Source of the DNA: Intestinimonas massiliensis (ex Afouda et al. 2020)
GTDB lineage: Bacteria; Bacillota; Clostridia; Oscillospirales; Oscillospiraceae
Length of the DNA: 64,000 bases
NCBI RefSeq assembly: GCF_001244995.1
Contig: NZ_LN869528.1
Location: 198,773-262,772, forward strand
Direction: 5' to 3'
How positions within the stretch are numbered: the first letter of the stretch is position 1; each line of letters starts with the position of its first letter. Under the pieces are notes generated by a model. That model was not told the DNA's origin. It saw only the letters and a program-made list of their open reading frames with translations, and did not search any database. Below are positions 1-7,807 of this stretch, piece by piece. The position numbers and the translations under genes are program-made.

Positions 1-2
1 CA

Positions 3-839
3 GTAACGCTGCAGGAGGTCTATGGCCAGTGGTCGGCCCGGAAGTATACCCGTGTCGGCTCGGCATCTGTGGTCTCTTACCGGGCCTCCTGGGCGCGCCT
101 TGCCTCCCTGGCCGAACGGCCCATGGACCGGATCACGGTGGACGACCTCCAGCAGATCATTGACGATGATGAGGCTAACGGTATGTCCAAATCGTCCATC
201 ACGAACGACAAGATCCTGATGAAGGCGCTCTACAAATTTGCTATGGAGCGTGACATCGTGCGGAAGGACTGTTCCGCATTCGTGGAGCTTCCCGCCGTGG
301 GGGAAAAACGAGAAAAGGGGGCCTTTGACGAGCAGCAGATCCAGAAGCTGAAATCCCTGGCGGAGTCTGGTTTCCCGTGGGCCGACGCGGTGCTGATGCT
401 CTGTTATACGGGCTTTCGGATTACCGAATTTCTGACCCTGACCCCTGCGGCCTACCACGCCGAGGGCGGGTATCTCCAGGGCGGGTTGAAGACCAAGGCA
501 GGGCGTGATCGCATCGTCCCCGTTCACCCGCAGATCAAGCCATATTTGGATCAGTGGCTTTCCAAGGGAGCGGGCACCATTATATGCAGAGCCAATGGCC
601 GCCCGGTACCTTCAAAATGGTTCCGCGAAAAAGTCTTTCCGGCAGTCGTCCATGAACTTGGCGCGGATGGCGCCACCCCGCATTGGTGCAGGCATACGGC
701 AGCCTCCCGTATGAAGGTAGCAGGCGTAGACGAGCTAGCAGTGAAGCGCATCCTCGGTCATGCAGACAAGGACGTAACGGAACACTACACGCACACTGAT
801 ATCGACTTTCTGTCGAAGGAAATTCGGAAGGTTTTGTAA
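3..839 (+). CDS. Tyrosine recombinase/integrase, 5' end cut off by window edge
   Basis: Site-specific recombinase of the phage integrase family; it cuts and rejoins DNA at attachment sites. The frame is open to the left edge, so the start lies outside; the first internal ATG (69) would cut into the SAM-like core-binding domain. Catalytic residues are visible in order: Arg in GFRITEF, Lys in LKTKAGRDR, HxxR in HWCRHTAASR, His in ILGHADKDV and the nucleophile Tyr in HYTHTD near the C-terminus. It is followed by AT-rich DNA unlike the GC-rich genes to the right, so it probably marks the end of an integrated element. The element's cargo is not in view. Confidence 0.9.
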   Translation, partial: VTLQEVYGQWSARKYTRVGSASVVSYRASWARLASLAERPMDRITVDDLQQIIDDDEANGMSKSSITNDKILMKALYKFAMERDIVRKDCSAFVELPAVGEKREKGAFDEQQIQKLKSLAESGFPWADAVLMLCYTGFRITEFLTLTPAAYHAEGGYLQGGLKTKAGRDRIVPVHPQIKPYLDQWLSKGAGTIICRANGRPVPSKWFREKVFPAVVHELGADGATPHWCRHTAASRMKVAGVDELAVKRILGHADKDVTEHYTHTDIDFLSKEIRKVL

Positions 840-979
840 CTAGTTTTCCAAACATGTGCAAAATTACAATTTAGAAAATGTTTTTAATTTGTCTCATTTT
901 AAGAATAAATGGGTATTATTTTTAAATATATGTTTGACGGCAACTAAAAACTTTTAAGGAAACCTTAATACTTTTTTCG
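840..979. other. AT-rich intergenic stretch after the integrase
   Basis: No open frame or RNA gene is recognised. The composition is strongly AT-rich compared with the flanking chromosome. Such DNA next to an integrase often holds the attachment site, but no direct repeat can be tested here because the other end of the element is outside the window. Confidence 0.4.
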
Positions 980-1008
980 TTCCTTTCCAGCCCCTCCTAT
1001 GGTAAAAT
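980..1008 (+). promoter_or_regulatory. Putative promoter of glf
   Basis: An extended -10 (TGG then TAAAAT, 1003-1008) lies 17 bp after a weak -35 (TTCCTT, 980-985). It overlaps an upstream in-frame ATG at 1007, which argues that translation starts at 1052 instead. Confidence 0.4.
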
Positions 1009-1051
1009 GAAGAAGCAACCTACAAGAAATCCTGAAAAAGGTGTGAATCGG

Positions 1052-2260
1052 ATGGAGAATTCCTTTGACTGTCTGATCATCGGTGCGGGTTACGCCGGGG
1101 CCGTGGCGGCCCGGGAGCTGGCCGAGCGGGGCGGCCGGCGGGTGCTGGTGCTGGAGCGCCGGGACCACATCGGCGGCAACGCCTACGACTGCCCCGACGC
1201 CCACGGCGTGCTCATTCATCAATACGGCCCCCATATCTTCCATACCTCCAACAAACGGGTCTTCGACTGGCTCTCCCGGTTCACCGGCTGGCGGCGTTAT
1301 CAGCACCGGGTCATCGCGAATCTGCCCCGGGACAACCCGGAGGTGGTCCCGGCCCGCAAGAAGTCCGACGGCCGCTTTTGCTTTCCGGTGCCCTTCAACC
1401 TGGATTCCCTGGAAAATGCCTTCGGCGCCCAGGATGGCAAACGGCTGGGGCAGAAGCTTCTGGACGCCTACCCCGCCCAGAGCCAGGTGACGATTCTGGA
1501 GCTGCGGCAGAACCCCGACCCGGAGATCGCCGCCATTGCGGAATACGTGTACGAGCACGTCTTCGTCCACTACACCATGAAGCAGTGGGGCCAGACCCCC
1601 GAGGAGATCGACCCGGCCACCACCGCCCGTGTGCCGGTGCGCCTCTCACGGGACGACCGGTACTTCCAGGACGCCTACCAGGGGATGCCCTTGGAGGGCT
1701 ACACGCCCATGTTCCAAAAAATCCTGGACCACCCCAACATCACCGTGGAGCTGGGCGTGGAGGCCCGCGACCGGGTGAAGCTGGAGGGCGGAACAGTCAC
1801 CCTGGACGGCGCGCCCTTTACCGGCGCGGTCATCTTCACCGGACAGGCCGACGAGCTCTTCGGCTTCCGGTTTGGGCAGCTTCCCTACCGCACCCTGGAC
1901 TTCCGGTTTGAGACCTACGAGAAGCAGTTCTACCAGACTCACGGTACGGTAAACTACACAGTGGACCAGGACTACACCCGCATCACCGAGTTCAAGCACC
2001 TCACCGGCCAGGATCTGCCCGGCCTTACCACCATCATGAAGGAGTACTCCCGTGCCTACACCGGGGCCCCTGGCGAGACCCCCTACTACTCCATCATCAA
2101 CCCGGAGAACAACGCCCTCTACGCCAAGTACGCGGCCCTGGCGTCGGAGTACCCCAACCTCCACCTGCTGGGCCGGCTGGCCGAATATAAATATTACAAC
2201 ATGGACGCCATCGCGGGGCGGGCCCTGGAGCTCTGCGACAGCCTCCTGACCAAATCATAG
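1052..2260 (+). CDS. glf: UDP-galactopyranose mutase
   Basis: Flavoenzyme that interconverts UDP-galactopyranose and UDP-galactofuranose, the donor for galactofuranose in cell-surface glycans; cytoplasmic. 402 residues, normal for the family. The N-terminal FAD-binding Rossmann motif (LIIGAGYAGAVAA) is followed by the typical HQYGPHIFHT stretch and the C-terminal GRLAEYKYYNMD motif. Start chosen at 1052 because an AAAAGG site lies about 10 bp upstream and the promoter -10 covers the alternative ATG at 1007. It is followed after 11 bp by a glycosyltransferase, suggesting a two-gene glycan module. Confidence 0.95.
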   Translation: MENSFDCLIIGAGYAGAVAARELAERGGRRVLVLERRDHIGGNAYDCPDAHGVLIHQYGPHIFHTSNKRVFDWLSRFTGWRRYQHRVIANLPRDNPEVVPARKKSDGRFCFPVPFNLDSLENAFGAQDGKRLGQKLLDAYPAQSQVTILELRQNPDPEIAAIAEYVYEHVFVHYTMKQWGQTPEEIDPATTARVPVRLSRDDRYFQDAYQGMPLEGYTPMFQKILDHPNITVELGVEARDRVKLEGGTVTLDGAPFTGAVIFTGQADELFGFRFGQLPYRTLDFRFETYEKQFYQTHGTVNYTVDQDYTRITEFKHLTGQDLPGLTTIMKEYSRAYTGAPGETPYYSIINPENNALYAKYAALASEYPNLHLLGRLAEYKYYNMDAIAGRALELCDSLLTKS

Positions 2261-2271
2261 GAGCGGTTTTT

Positions 2272-3294
2272 GTGAAACTTCTGACATTCGCGGTCCCCTG
2301 CTACAACTCGCAGGACTACATGGAGCACTGCATCCACACCCTCCTGGAGGGAGGCGACGAGGTGGAAATCATCCTGGTGGACGACGGCTCCAGGGACAAC
2401 ACCGGCGCCATCGCCGACCGCTATGCCCAGCAGTACCCCGATATCGTCCGGGTCATCCACCAGGAGAACGGCGGCCACGGCGAGGGGGTGAATCAGGGCC
2501 TGCGCCACGCCCAGGGGCTCTACTACAAGGTGGTGGACTCCGACGACTGGGCCGACGTGGACGCTCTGCGCCAGGTGGTGGACAAGCTGCGGGAGTTCTC
2601 TCAGATGCCGGAGCCGGTGGACCTTTTGGTGTGCAACTATGTGTACGAGCACGTGGAGGACCACACCCAAAAGGTCATGCGGTATACCAACGTGTTCCCC
2701 CAGGGACGGGTGTTTACCTGGGACGAAATCGACCGGTTCCGCCCCTCCCAGTATCTGCTGATGCACTCGGTGTTCTACCGCACCGAGCTGCTGCGCCAGT
2801 GCGGGCTGGAGCTGCCCAAGCACACCTTCTATGTGGACAACATCTTTGTCTACCAGCCCCTGCCCTACGTCAAGACTCTGTACTACATGAACCTGGACTT
2901 CTACCGCTACTTCATCGGCCGGGCCGACCAGAGCGTCAACGAGCAGGTCATGGTTAAGCGGGTGGACCAGCAGCTCCGGGTGACCCGCCTCATGATCGGC
3001 AGCCACGACCTGACCCAGATCTCCGCCCAACACCGGCGGCTGGGGCACTATATGTTCAACTACCTGGCCATGATGATGACCATCTCCTCCATCTTCCTCA
3101 TCATCGACGGTTCCCCCGCAGCCCTGGGGAAAAAGACCGAGCTGTGGGAGTATCTGCGCACGGCCTCCCCCCGGCTGTTCCACCGGATGAAGTATCGCTC
3201 CTTCTCCATCGTCAGCAACTTTCCCGGCTATCAGGGCCGGAAGCTGTCGGTATCCCTGTACCGGCTGGCCCGGAAGATTTACAAGTTCAACTGA
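2272..3294 (+). CDS. Family 2 (GT-A) glycosyltransferase
   Basis: Transfers a sugar from a nucleotide-sugar donor to a cell-surface glycan acceptor. The GT-A fold is clear from the N-terminal sheet with ILVDDGSRDNTG (about residues 36-47) and the DXD-like metal site VDSDDW near residue 90. 340 residues, no transmembrane segment seen. GTG start with a GGAG site 8-10 bp upstream. Coupled to glf, so galactofuranose is a plausible donor sugar, but donor and acceptor cannot be read from sequence. A strong hairpin follows the stop. Confidence 0.85.
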   Translation: MKLLTFAVPCYNSQDYMEHCIHTLLEGGDEVEIILVDDGSRDNTGAIADRYAQQYPDIVRVIHQENGGHGEGVNQGLRHAQGLYYKVVDSDDWADVDALRQVVDKLREFSQMPEPVDLLVCNYVYEHVEDHTQKVMRYTNVFPQGRVFTWDEIDRFRPSQYLLMHSVFYRTELLRQCGLELPKHTFYVDNIFVYQPLPYVKTLYYMNLDFYRYFIGRADQSVNEQVMVKRVDQQLRVTRLMIGSHDLTQISAQHRRLGHYMFNYLAMMMTISSIFLIIDGSPAALGKKTELWEYLRTASPRLFHRMKYRSFSIVSNFPGYQGRKLSVSLYRLARKIYKFN

Positions 3295-3297
3295 CCG

Positions 3298-3325
3298 GGG
3301 GCCGCGCCGGACCGGCGCGGCCCTT
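3298..3325 (+). terminator. Terminator after glf-glycosyltransferase pair
   Basis: GC-rich hairpin (arms GGGCCGCGCCGG / CCGGCGCGGCCC) directly after the stop codon, followed by TTCTCCT rather than a clean T run. Confidence 0.6.
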
Positions 3326-3478
3326 CTCCTGTCATGTAGGCGGGGATAAAATGCCTCATCGGGAGCGCCCACCATCGTCCTTACATAAATTTTAAGCCGT
3401 AAAAATACACTAACAATAATCTTATTTTCACTGCAAAGGATATGCTTTGTTTAACCCGGATATGAGGAGGCGAAGTAT

Positions 3479-3655
3479 ATGGAAGAGCGCAAACATCTAA
3501 GCATCCGCATGGATGCCGAGCTTCATGACAAGCTGAAGTATATTGCCCAATACGATGGGCGCTCTATGAGCAGGCAGATACTCCATCTCATCACCACTTG
3601 TGTGCGGACCTTTGAGCAGGAGCACGGCCCCATCCAGACGGAGGACCCATCATGA
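3479..3655 (+). CDS. Ribbon-helix-helix (Arc-like) DNA-binding protein, 58 residues
   Basis: Short gene with a strong GAGGAGG site about 8 bp before the ATG. The product has the Arc/MetJ layout: a short basic beta strand (KHLSIRM), helix A (DAELHDKLKYIAQYDG), a turn, then helix B starting RSMSRQI. Proteins of this kind bind DNA as dimers. Its TGA overlaps the ATG of comF by four bases, so the two are translationally coupled. The upstream 150 bp is AT-rich. Target unknown; it could autoregulate the pair. Confidence 0.75.
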   Translation: MEERKHLSIRMDAELHDKLKYIAQYDGRSMSRQILHLITTCVRTFEQEHGPIQTEDPS

Positions 3656-4320
3656 GCCGACCGCTGGGCGCGCTGCTGGACCTTCTCTTCCCGCCCCGGT
3701 GCGTGTTTTGTCGCAGACTGCTCCACCGCGGGGAGGAGGGCATCTGCCCCCGCTGCCAGCAGGAGCTGCCCTGGGCCCTGGGGGCCGAGGCGGAGCAGAC
3801 AGGGGAGTTCTTCTCCCTGTGCGCCTCCCCGCTGTGGTATCAGGACCAGGTCCGCGCCTCCTTCCACCGCTATAAATTTAAGGGGGTCCGGGGCTACAGC
3901 CGGACCTATGGCCGCCTGGTGGCCCAGTGCGTCCAGGACCACCTGGCCGGACGGTACGACCTCATCACCTGGGTCCCCCTGTCCCGGGCGCGGCTGCGCC
4001 AGCGGGGCTATGACCAGGCCATGCTGCTGGCCTCGGCGGCGGCGCTGGCGCTGGACGACGTGGCGGCCGAGACCCTGTGTAAGGTGCGGGACACCGAGGC
4101 CCAGTCCGGCCTGGGGAAAAACGACGCCTCCCGCCGGGCCAACGTGCTCAGCGCCTATCAGGTCACCGATCCCGCGCTGGTGGAGGGCAGGCGCGTCCTG
4201 CTCATCGACGATATCGTCACCACCGGCTCCACCCTGTCCGAGTGCGCCCGGGTGCTCCGCACCGCCGGAGCCACCGACGTGGTCTGCGCCGCCCTGGCCC
4301 GGTCCCGGCGCTCCTGCTGA
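3652..4320 (+). CDS. comF: ComF family phosphoribosyltransferase-like protein
   Basis: 222 residues. An N-terminal four-cysteine zinc site (CVFC then CPRC) is followed by a type I phosphoribosyltransferase domain whose PRPP loop is LLIDDIVTTGST from residue 184. In naturally transformable bacteria ComF supports uptake or processing of single-stranded DNA; in Clostridia it is widespread and its role is often unproven. Translation is coupled to the preceding ribbon-helix-helix gene by an ATGA overlap. No other competence gene is visible in the window. Confidence 0.88.
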   Translation: MSRPLGALLDLLFPPRCVFCRRLLHRGEEGICPRCQQELPWALGAEAEQTGEFFSLCASPLWYQDQVRASFHRYKFKGVRGYSRTYGRLVAQCVQDHLAGRYDLITWVPLSRARLRQRGYDQAMLLASAAALALDDVAAETLCKVRDTEAQSGLGKNDASRRANVLSAYQVTDPALVEGRRVLLIDDIVTTGSTLSECARVLRTAGATDVVCAALARSRRSC

Positions 4321-4359
4321 CGAAACGCCCGCGGACGTGTCTTCTTTTTGAAAATATGG

Positions 4360-4388
4360 TTGAAATGCGCCGGGACACCCGATATAAT
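4360..4388 (+). promoter_or_regulatory. Promoter of mreB
   Basis: TTGAAA (4360-4365) and a perfect TATAAT (4383-4388) separated by 17 bp, about 50 bp before the mreB start. Confidence 0.75.
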
Positions 4389-4441
4389 AGGGAGGATAGC
4401 TCTGGCGATACGGATAATGGCTCATGCAAAGGGGATTAACC

Positions 4442-5518
4442 ATGGGTTTCTGGGCTAAAATAAAGGAAAAGCTAAACAGATTTCGAGGTGCAGGTATGTT
4501 CAGTAAAGATATTGGAATCGACCTTGGCACCGCCTCCATCCTTGTATACATCAAGGGCAAGGGCGTGGTGCTGCGGGAGCCCTCGGTGGTGGCCATCGAC
4601 AAGAACACCGGCAAGCTGCTGAAGGTGGGCACCGACGCCCAGAAGATGCTGGGCCGCACGCCCGGCAATATTGTGGCCATCCGGCCCCTGCGGGAGGGCG
4701 TCATCTCCGACTACGACATGACCGAGCGGATGCTGCGGGAATTCATCCGCAAGGTGACCTCCTTCCGGCTGTTCAAGCCCCGGGTGGTCATCTGCGTGCC
4801 TTCCGGCATCACCGAGGTGGAGGAGCGCGCCGTCATCGACGCCGGCGTCCAGGCCGGCGCCCGGAAGGTTTACCTCATTGAGGAGCCTCTGGCCGCCGCC
4901 ATCGGCGCGGGCATAGACATCACCCAGCCTGACGGCCACATGGTGGTGGACATCGGCGGCGGCACCACCGACATCGCCGTCATCTCCCTCAGCGGCATCG
5001 TGGAGTCCACCTCCATCAAGATCGCCGGCGACCAGTTCGACGAGGCCATCGTGAAGTACATACGGCGCAAGCACAATGTACTGATCGGTGAGCGCACCGC
5101 CGAGGAGCTGAAAATGCAGATCGGCTGCGTCTTCCCCCGCCCGGAGGAGCAGACCGTGGAGATCAAGGGCCGCTGCCTGATGACCGGCCTGCCCCGGGTG
5201 TTCTCCGTGTCCTCCAGCGAGATGATCGAGGCCTTTGAGGAGGTCTCCACCCGCATTCTGGAGGCCATCCACGGCGTGCTGGAGCGCACGCCCCCCGAGC
5301 TGGTGGCCGATATCTCCACCAACGGCATCGTAATGACCGGCGGCGGCAGCCTGGTCTGGGGCTTCGACAAGCTCATCGAGTCCCACACCGGCATCGAGAC
5401 CCATGTGGCCGACGACGCCATCTCCTGCGTGGCCTACGGCACCGGCAAGAGCCTGGAGTGGGTGGGCGACATGGCCGACGGCACCCTGAACATTTCCCGC
5501 CGCAAGCAAATGAACTGA
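4442..5518 (+). CDS. mreB: Rod-shape protein MreB
   Basis: Bacterial actin homologue that forms membrane-bound filaments guiding the elongation cell-wall machinery. Actin-fold ATP sites are visible: phosphate 1 motif DIGIDLGTAS, phosphate 2 motif VVDIGGGTTDIAV and the adenosine motif VMTGGGSLVWG. Start chosen at 4442 because AAAGGGG lies 7 bp upstream. This gives an 18-residue amphipathic extension (MGFWAKIKEKLNRF) before the usual MFSKDIG start at 4496, which could be a membrane anchor. mreC and mreD are not adjacent. Confidence 0.95.
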   Translation: MGFWAKIKEKLNRFRGAGMFSKDIGIDLGTASILVYIKGKGVVLREPSVVAIDKNTGKLLKVGTDAQKMLGRTPGNIVAIRPLREGVISDYDMTERMLREFIRKVTSFRLFKPRVVICVPSGITEVEERAVIDAGVQAGARKVYLIEEPLAAAIGAGIDITQPDGHMVVDIGGGTTDIAVISLSGIVESTSIKIAGDQFDEAIVKYIRRKHNVLIGERTAEELKMQIGCVFPRPEEQTVEIKGRCLMTGLPRVFSVSSSEMIEAFEEVSTRILEAIHGVLERTPPELVADISTNGIVMTGGGSLVWGFDKLIESHTGIETHVADDAISCVAYGTGKSLEWVGDMADGTLNISRRKQMN

Positions 5519-5526
5519 TTCCTGGA

Positions 5527-5558
5527 AAACCCCCGCCGCTGACGCGGAGGGGGTTTTT
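5527..5558 (+). terminator. Terminator after mreB
   Basis: Hairpin with arms AAACCCCC and GGGGGTTT plus inner CCGC/GCGG pairs, ending in six T residues. Confidence 0.85.
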
Positions 5559-5575
5559 TGAAAGAGGGCTTGAAG

Positions 5576-6115
5576 ATGAAAAAGAAATCCTTCAGCAGCG
5601 CTACCCTTCTGACCGGCGTGGCCGCCTTTATCGTGTTTCTGGTGGCGGCCTGCGCCGCCTATTACATGACCGCGGGGGTTTTCGTCACCGCCCAGATCGC
5701 CGCTGTCTACGCTGTGCTGGGGGCTCTGGGCGCCCTGGCCCTGCTCTTCCGCCGAAAACTGTTTGCCCTGTTCTTTTACGTGGGCTGCGTGCTGGGCTGG
5801 CTGTCCGGTAACTTTGTGGGCGGCCTGGAGGGGGACTTTGCCCCCACCGCCGGGCTCATCTGCACCTTTGGCCTCATCCTGCTCTTTGCCGTGCTGGGCG
5901 GCGTGCTGGAGTGGAAGGCTTTCCGACGCCGACGCCGGAAGGAGCAGGCCCGTCTGGAGCGCCAGCAAAAAGAGGACGCCGCCCGGGAAGAGCAGCTCAT
6001 CGCCCAGCAGGCCGCCAAGGCCGACTCCCGGCAGAATTTTTCCTCCGTCCCCGGCCAGGAGGCCCCGGCCGCCCAGCCCCCCGAGGACGGCCAGGCCGCG
6101 GAAAGGAGCTTCTGA
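5576..6115 (+). CDS. Membrane protein with a basic, charged C-terminal tail
   Basis: 179 residues, family not recognised. Four hydrophobic segments occupy roughly residues 10-34, 38-58, 61-80 and 92-112. They are followed by an Arg-rich stretch (FRRRRRKEQARLERQQKED) that looks helical or coiled-coil, then a Pro/Ala-rich end. ATG at 5576 is preferred over a TTG at 5558, which lies inside the mreB terminator; AGAGGG lies 7 bp upstream. Three bases separate it from the next gene, so the two are probably cotranscribed. Confidence 0.65.
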   Translation: MKKKSFSSATLLTGVAAFIVFLVAACAAYYMTAGVFVTAQIAAVYAVLGALGALALLFRRKLFALFFYVGCVLGWLSGNFVGGLEGDFAPTAGLICTFGLILLFAVLGGVLEWKAFRRRRRKEQARLERQQKEDAAREEQLIAQQAAKADSRQNFSSVPGQEAPAAQPPEDGQAAERSF

Positions 6116-6118
6116 CCC

Positions 6119-7081
6119 ATGTCCGAAATCGTTGTCAATCTGCTCCCGCTGACCCCCGCCCAGCAGGAGCGCTTCCGCGCGGCCGCCCCCCAGGCGGAGC
6201 ACCGCTTCCTTCCCCGGATGGACATCAACGGCGGCACCCTGCGGGAGGGAGACCCCGCCGGCTTTGACGGCGCCACCGTGGTGATCGGCTGCCCCACCCG
6301 CGCCCATCTGTCCCATGCCCCGGGCCTGAAATGGCTCCAGACCTGGAGCGCGGGCACCGACGTCTATCAGCGCCCCGGGATGCTGCCTGAGGGCTGCATG
6401 CTCACCTCCGCCGCCGGGGCCTACGGTCCCGCGGTGTCGGAGCACCTGTTCGCCTGCCTGCTGGCCCTTTGCAAAAAGCTGCCCCAGTACCGGGACGAGC
6501 AGCGGAACCACCACTGGACCGACCGCGGAACGGTGAAGAGCCTGCGGAACGCGCTGGTGCTGGTGGTGGGGGCCGGCGACATCGGCACCGCCTTCGCCGG
6601 GCTGTGCAAGGCCGTGGGCGCCCGGACCGTGGGGCTCAAGCGTACCGTCGGTCCGGTCCCCGCCGCCTTCGACGCTCTTCACCCCATCTCCGAGCTGGAC
6701 CGGTGGCTGCCCCAGGCCGACGTGGCGGCCTTCGTCCTCCCCCACACGCCGGAAACCGTCCACATCCTGGACGAAAAGCGCCTGGAGTCCATGAAGCCGG
6801 GCTCCATCCTGCTCAATGCCGGGCGGGGCTCCGCCGTGGATCTGATCCCCCTGGAGGAAGTTCTCCGCTCCGGCCACCTGTGGGGCGCCGCGCTGGACGT
6901 TACTGAGCCGGAGCCCCTGCCCCCTGATCACCCTCTCTGGGATGTGGAAAATCTGATCCTCACCCCACACTGCGCCGGCGGCTTCCACCTAGATGTCACC
7001 CTGGCGCGCATCGTGGACATTGCCGTGGAAAATCTGCGGCGCTATGCACAGGGAGAGGCCCTGAACAACCGCGTCCAATAA
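6119..7081 (+). CDS. D-isomer-specific 2-hydroxyacid dehydrogenase
   Basis: NAD(P)-dependent oxidoreductase interconverting 2-oxo and D-2-hydroxy acids. 320 residues. The nucleotide-binding motif VVGAGDIGTAFAG is near residue 150. The catalytic set typical of the family follows: Arg in LNAGRGSAVD, Glu in DVTEPEPLP and His in LTPHCAGG. The substrate is not predictable. It starts 3 bp after the upstream membrane protein. A perfect long hairpin begins at its stop codon. Confidence 0.87.
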   Translation: MSEIVVNLLPLTPAQQERFRAAAPQAEHRFLPRMDINGGTLREGDPAGFDGATVVIGCPTRAHLSHAPGLKWLQTWSAGTDVYQRPGMLPEGCMLTSAAGAYGPAVSEHLFACLLALCKKLPQYRDEQRNHHWTDRGTVKSLRNALVLVVGAGDIGTAFAGLCKAVGARTVGLKRTVGPVPAAFDALHPISELDRWLPQADVAAFVLPHTPETVHILDEKRLESMKPGSILLNAGRGSAVDLIPLEEVLRSGHLWGAALDVTEPEPLPPDHPLWDVENLILTPHCAGGFHLDVTLARIVDIAVENLRRYAQGEALNNRVQ

Positions 7082-7116
7082 ACAAGAGGTCCCACCTGGG
7101 GGTGGGACCTCTTGTT
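7081..7116. terminator. Long perfect hairpin after the dehydrogenase
   Basis: Arms of 16 bp (AACAAGAGGTCCCACC and its exact complement) around a 4-base loop. Only a short T tract follows, so termination is likely but unproven. Confidence 0.7.
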
Positions 7117-7245
7117 CTGCTCTGAACCGGATGGCACCTCCAACCATCCGGCTTTTGAGGTGTCCGATCGGTAACAATCGGCGGGCCGATTCGACGGCCT
7201 TATTGCGCCAAGTATGGTATCTTCTCTGTAAAAGGAGGGATACTC

Positions 7246-7752
7246 ATGCGCACAGCCGCCGCGCTTTTGGTCCTTGTCCTGCTGCTCTTCCTCAATCCGG
7301 CCGTGGTGGCGGCGGCGCCACCCGCCGCGCGTATGGACCTGGCCGTCCTGCTGTGGGAGAGCGCCGGTGCCGTCCCCTTCGCGGCCGGCGGCGCCTTCTC
7401 GGATGTAGCGCGGAACGACGACGGCGCCACCGCCGCGGCCTGGTGCCGTGAGGCCGGGCTGCTGCTGGGCACGGGCGACGGCCGCTTTTCTCCGGACCGG
7501 CCGTTGACCCGGGAGGAGCTGGCAGTGGCCCTCCGGCGGTACGCCCGCATCCTGGGCCGGGACACCTTTCTCCCCGCCGGTGCCGCGGAGTGCAACGACT
7601 ACGCCGACATCTCTCCCTGGGCGGACGACTCCCTCTACTGGGCCTGCGACGCCGGCGTGCTGAACTGGTCCGAGGGCGGCCGCCTGGACCCCGGCGGCAC
7701 CCTGACTCTGGCCCAGCTCCAGGCCGTGCTGGAGGATTTTTTGGCCCGCTAA
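7246..7752 (+). CDS. Small secreted SLH-domain protein
   Basis: 168 residues: a signal peptide (hydrophobic core LLVLVLLLFLNPAVVAAA) followed by S-layer homology units. One unit is seen around AWCREAGLLLGTGDGRFSPD with TREELA, and a second around WADDSLYWACDAGVLNWSEG with LTLAQLQ. SLH units bind secondary cell-wall polymer and hold proteins on the surface. No enzymatic or other domain is attached, which is unusual. RBS AAAGGAGGG 7-8 bp upstream. It converges with pyrG across a shared terminator. Confidence 0.75.
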   Translation: MRTAAALLVLVLLLFLNPAVVAAAPPAARMDLAVLLWESAGAVPFAAGGAFSDVARNDDGATAAAWCREAGLLLGTGDGRFSPDRPLTREELAVALRRYARILGRDTFLPAGAAECNDYADISPWADDSLYWACDAGVLNWSEGGRLDPGGTLTLAQLQAVLEDFLAR

Positions 7753-7760
7753 AACCAGGC

Positions 7761-7804
7761 AGGTCCCTCCCCAGCGGTGTAAACCGCCGGGGAGGGACCT
7801 CTTT
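7761..7804. terminator. Bidirectional terminator between SLH gene and pyrG
   Basis: Arms AGGTCCCTCCCCAGCGGT / ACCGCCGGGGAGGGACCT with one mismatch, around a 4-base loop, between convergent genes. Confidence 0.8.
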
Positions 7805-7807
7805 CGT

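Noticed and set aside
1007..1051. Upstream in-frame start for glf
   Set aside because: No RBS, overlaps the likely -10, and the added residues are not part of the FAD-binding fold.
4472..6988. 838-codon minus-strand frame opposite mreB, the membrane protein and the dehydrogenase
   Set aside because: It spans three well-supported plus-strand genes and a terminator and has Gly/His/Gln-rich shadow composition.
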